NCBI GenBank assembly: GCA_964468435.1
Contig: CAYXVE010000087.1
Coordinates: 1 to 13,891 of the forward strand
Reading direction: 5' to 3'
Length of the DNA stretch: 13,891 nt
DNA from: JBCCTX01 sp964468435
GTDB taxonomy: Bacteria; Bacteroidota; Bacteroidia; J057
Shown here: positions 13,751 to 13,891 of the stretch, piece by piece
Layout: each line of letters begins with the position of its first letter
Position numbering within the stretch: the stretch's first letter is position 1
Notes under the pieces: model-generated
What the model was told of the DNA's origin: nothing
The model's input: only the letters and a program-made list of their open reading frames with translations
Databases searched by the model: none
Translations under genes and position numbers: made by a program

Positions 13751-13891
13751 TTATAATTTCCAATTGAAGTCACTCAAAAAGCTGTTGATCGTATATCTAG
13801 TACCTTCAACCTTCCTAATGAAAACTTTTGCTGTAACACCTCCATCATCTATATTTACCATGGTGTAGTTTCCGTATTCATCAACGGAGAT
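13751..13891 (-). CDS. C-terminal end of an unknown protein, cut by the right edge
   Basis: The minus strand is open from the window edge to TAA at 13751-13753 and encodes the last 46 residues of a protein. They begin SVDEYGNYTMVNIDDGG after one residue and end with FLSDFNWKL. The alternating hydrophobic pattern (YTMVNI, VTAKVFIRKV, TRYTIN) suggests a beta-rich domain. The family cannot be named from this fragment. It is followed 36 nt later by hairpin B, the same arrangement as lipoprotein gene plus hairpin A. Confidence 0.6.
   Translation of the reverse strand: MSVDEYGNYTMVNIDDGGVTAKVFIRKVEGTRYTINSFLSDFNWKL

Noticed and set aside
1..13891. CRISPR array, tRNA or rRNA gene
   Set aside because: No regularly spaced direct repeats, cloverleaf or ribosomal sequence was seen on either strand by eye.

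Overview
The window looks like accessory DNA from a Bacteroidota genome. Start codons mostly lack Shine-Dalgarno sequences, one candidate promoter fits the Bacteroidota -7 box TAnnTTTG, and base composition is moderately AT-rich. The lineage is inferred from style only; no taxonomic marker gene is present.

Left edge (1-1312): nested transposon debris. A partial IS5-type transposase runs off the left end on the minus strand. Its promoter-side end carries a long imperfect hairpin. It abuts, and probably interrupted, the C-terminal part of an IS4-type transposase on the plus strand that keeps a perfect Y(2)R(3)E(6)K signature.

Centre (1397-11712): a compact minus-strand block transcribed right to left. 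The order is a 56-aa GY-rich small protein, a 593-aa helical/TPR-like protein, a 309-aa single-span membrane protein with a coiled-coil tail, a 998-aa helical-repeat plus long coiled-coil protein, a 347-aa coiled-coil protein, a 205-aa coiled-coil protein, a 700-aa AAA+ ATPase and a 190-aa NrdG-like radical SAM protein. The seven large genes are 2 to 18 nt apart, so they almost certainly form one operon. The 347-aa and 205-aa proteins share a C-terminal domain. The ATPase has a second, degenerate N-terminal P-loop-like region. I do not recognise this gene set as a named system. It reads like a membrane-tethered scaffold served by an AAA remodeller and a radical SAM enzyme, and it is the best candidate here for an undescribed system.

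Right edge (11861-13891): an AT-richer segment with a different architecture. A 534-aa lipoprotein gene and a second gene cut by the right edge are each followed, about 40 nt past the stop codon, by a 74-78 nt imperfect hairpin. The two hairpins share conserved arms and have compensatory changes in the inner stem. One ORF plus one 3' hairpin per unit resembles integron-type cassettes with attC-like sites, although the canonical boxes are not matched and no integrase is visible. The operon therefore sits between transposon remnants and a possible cassette array.
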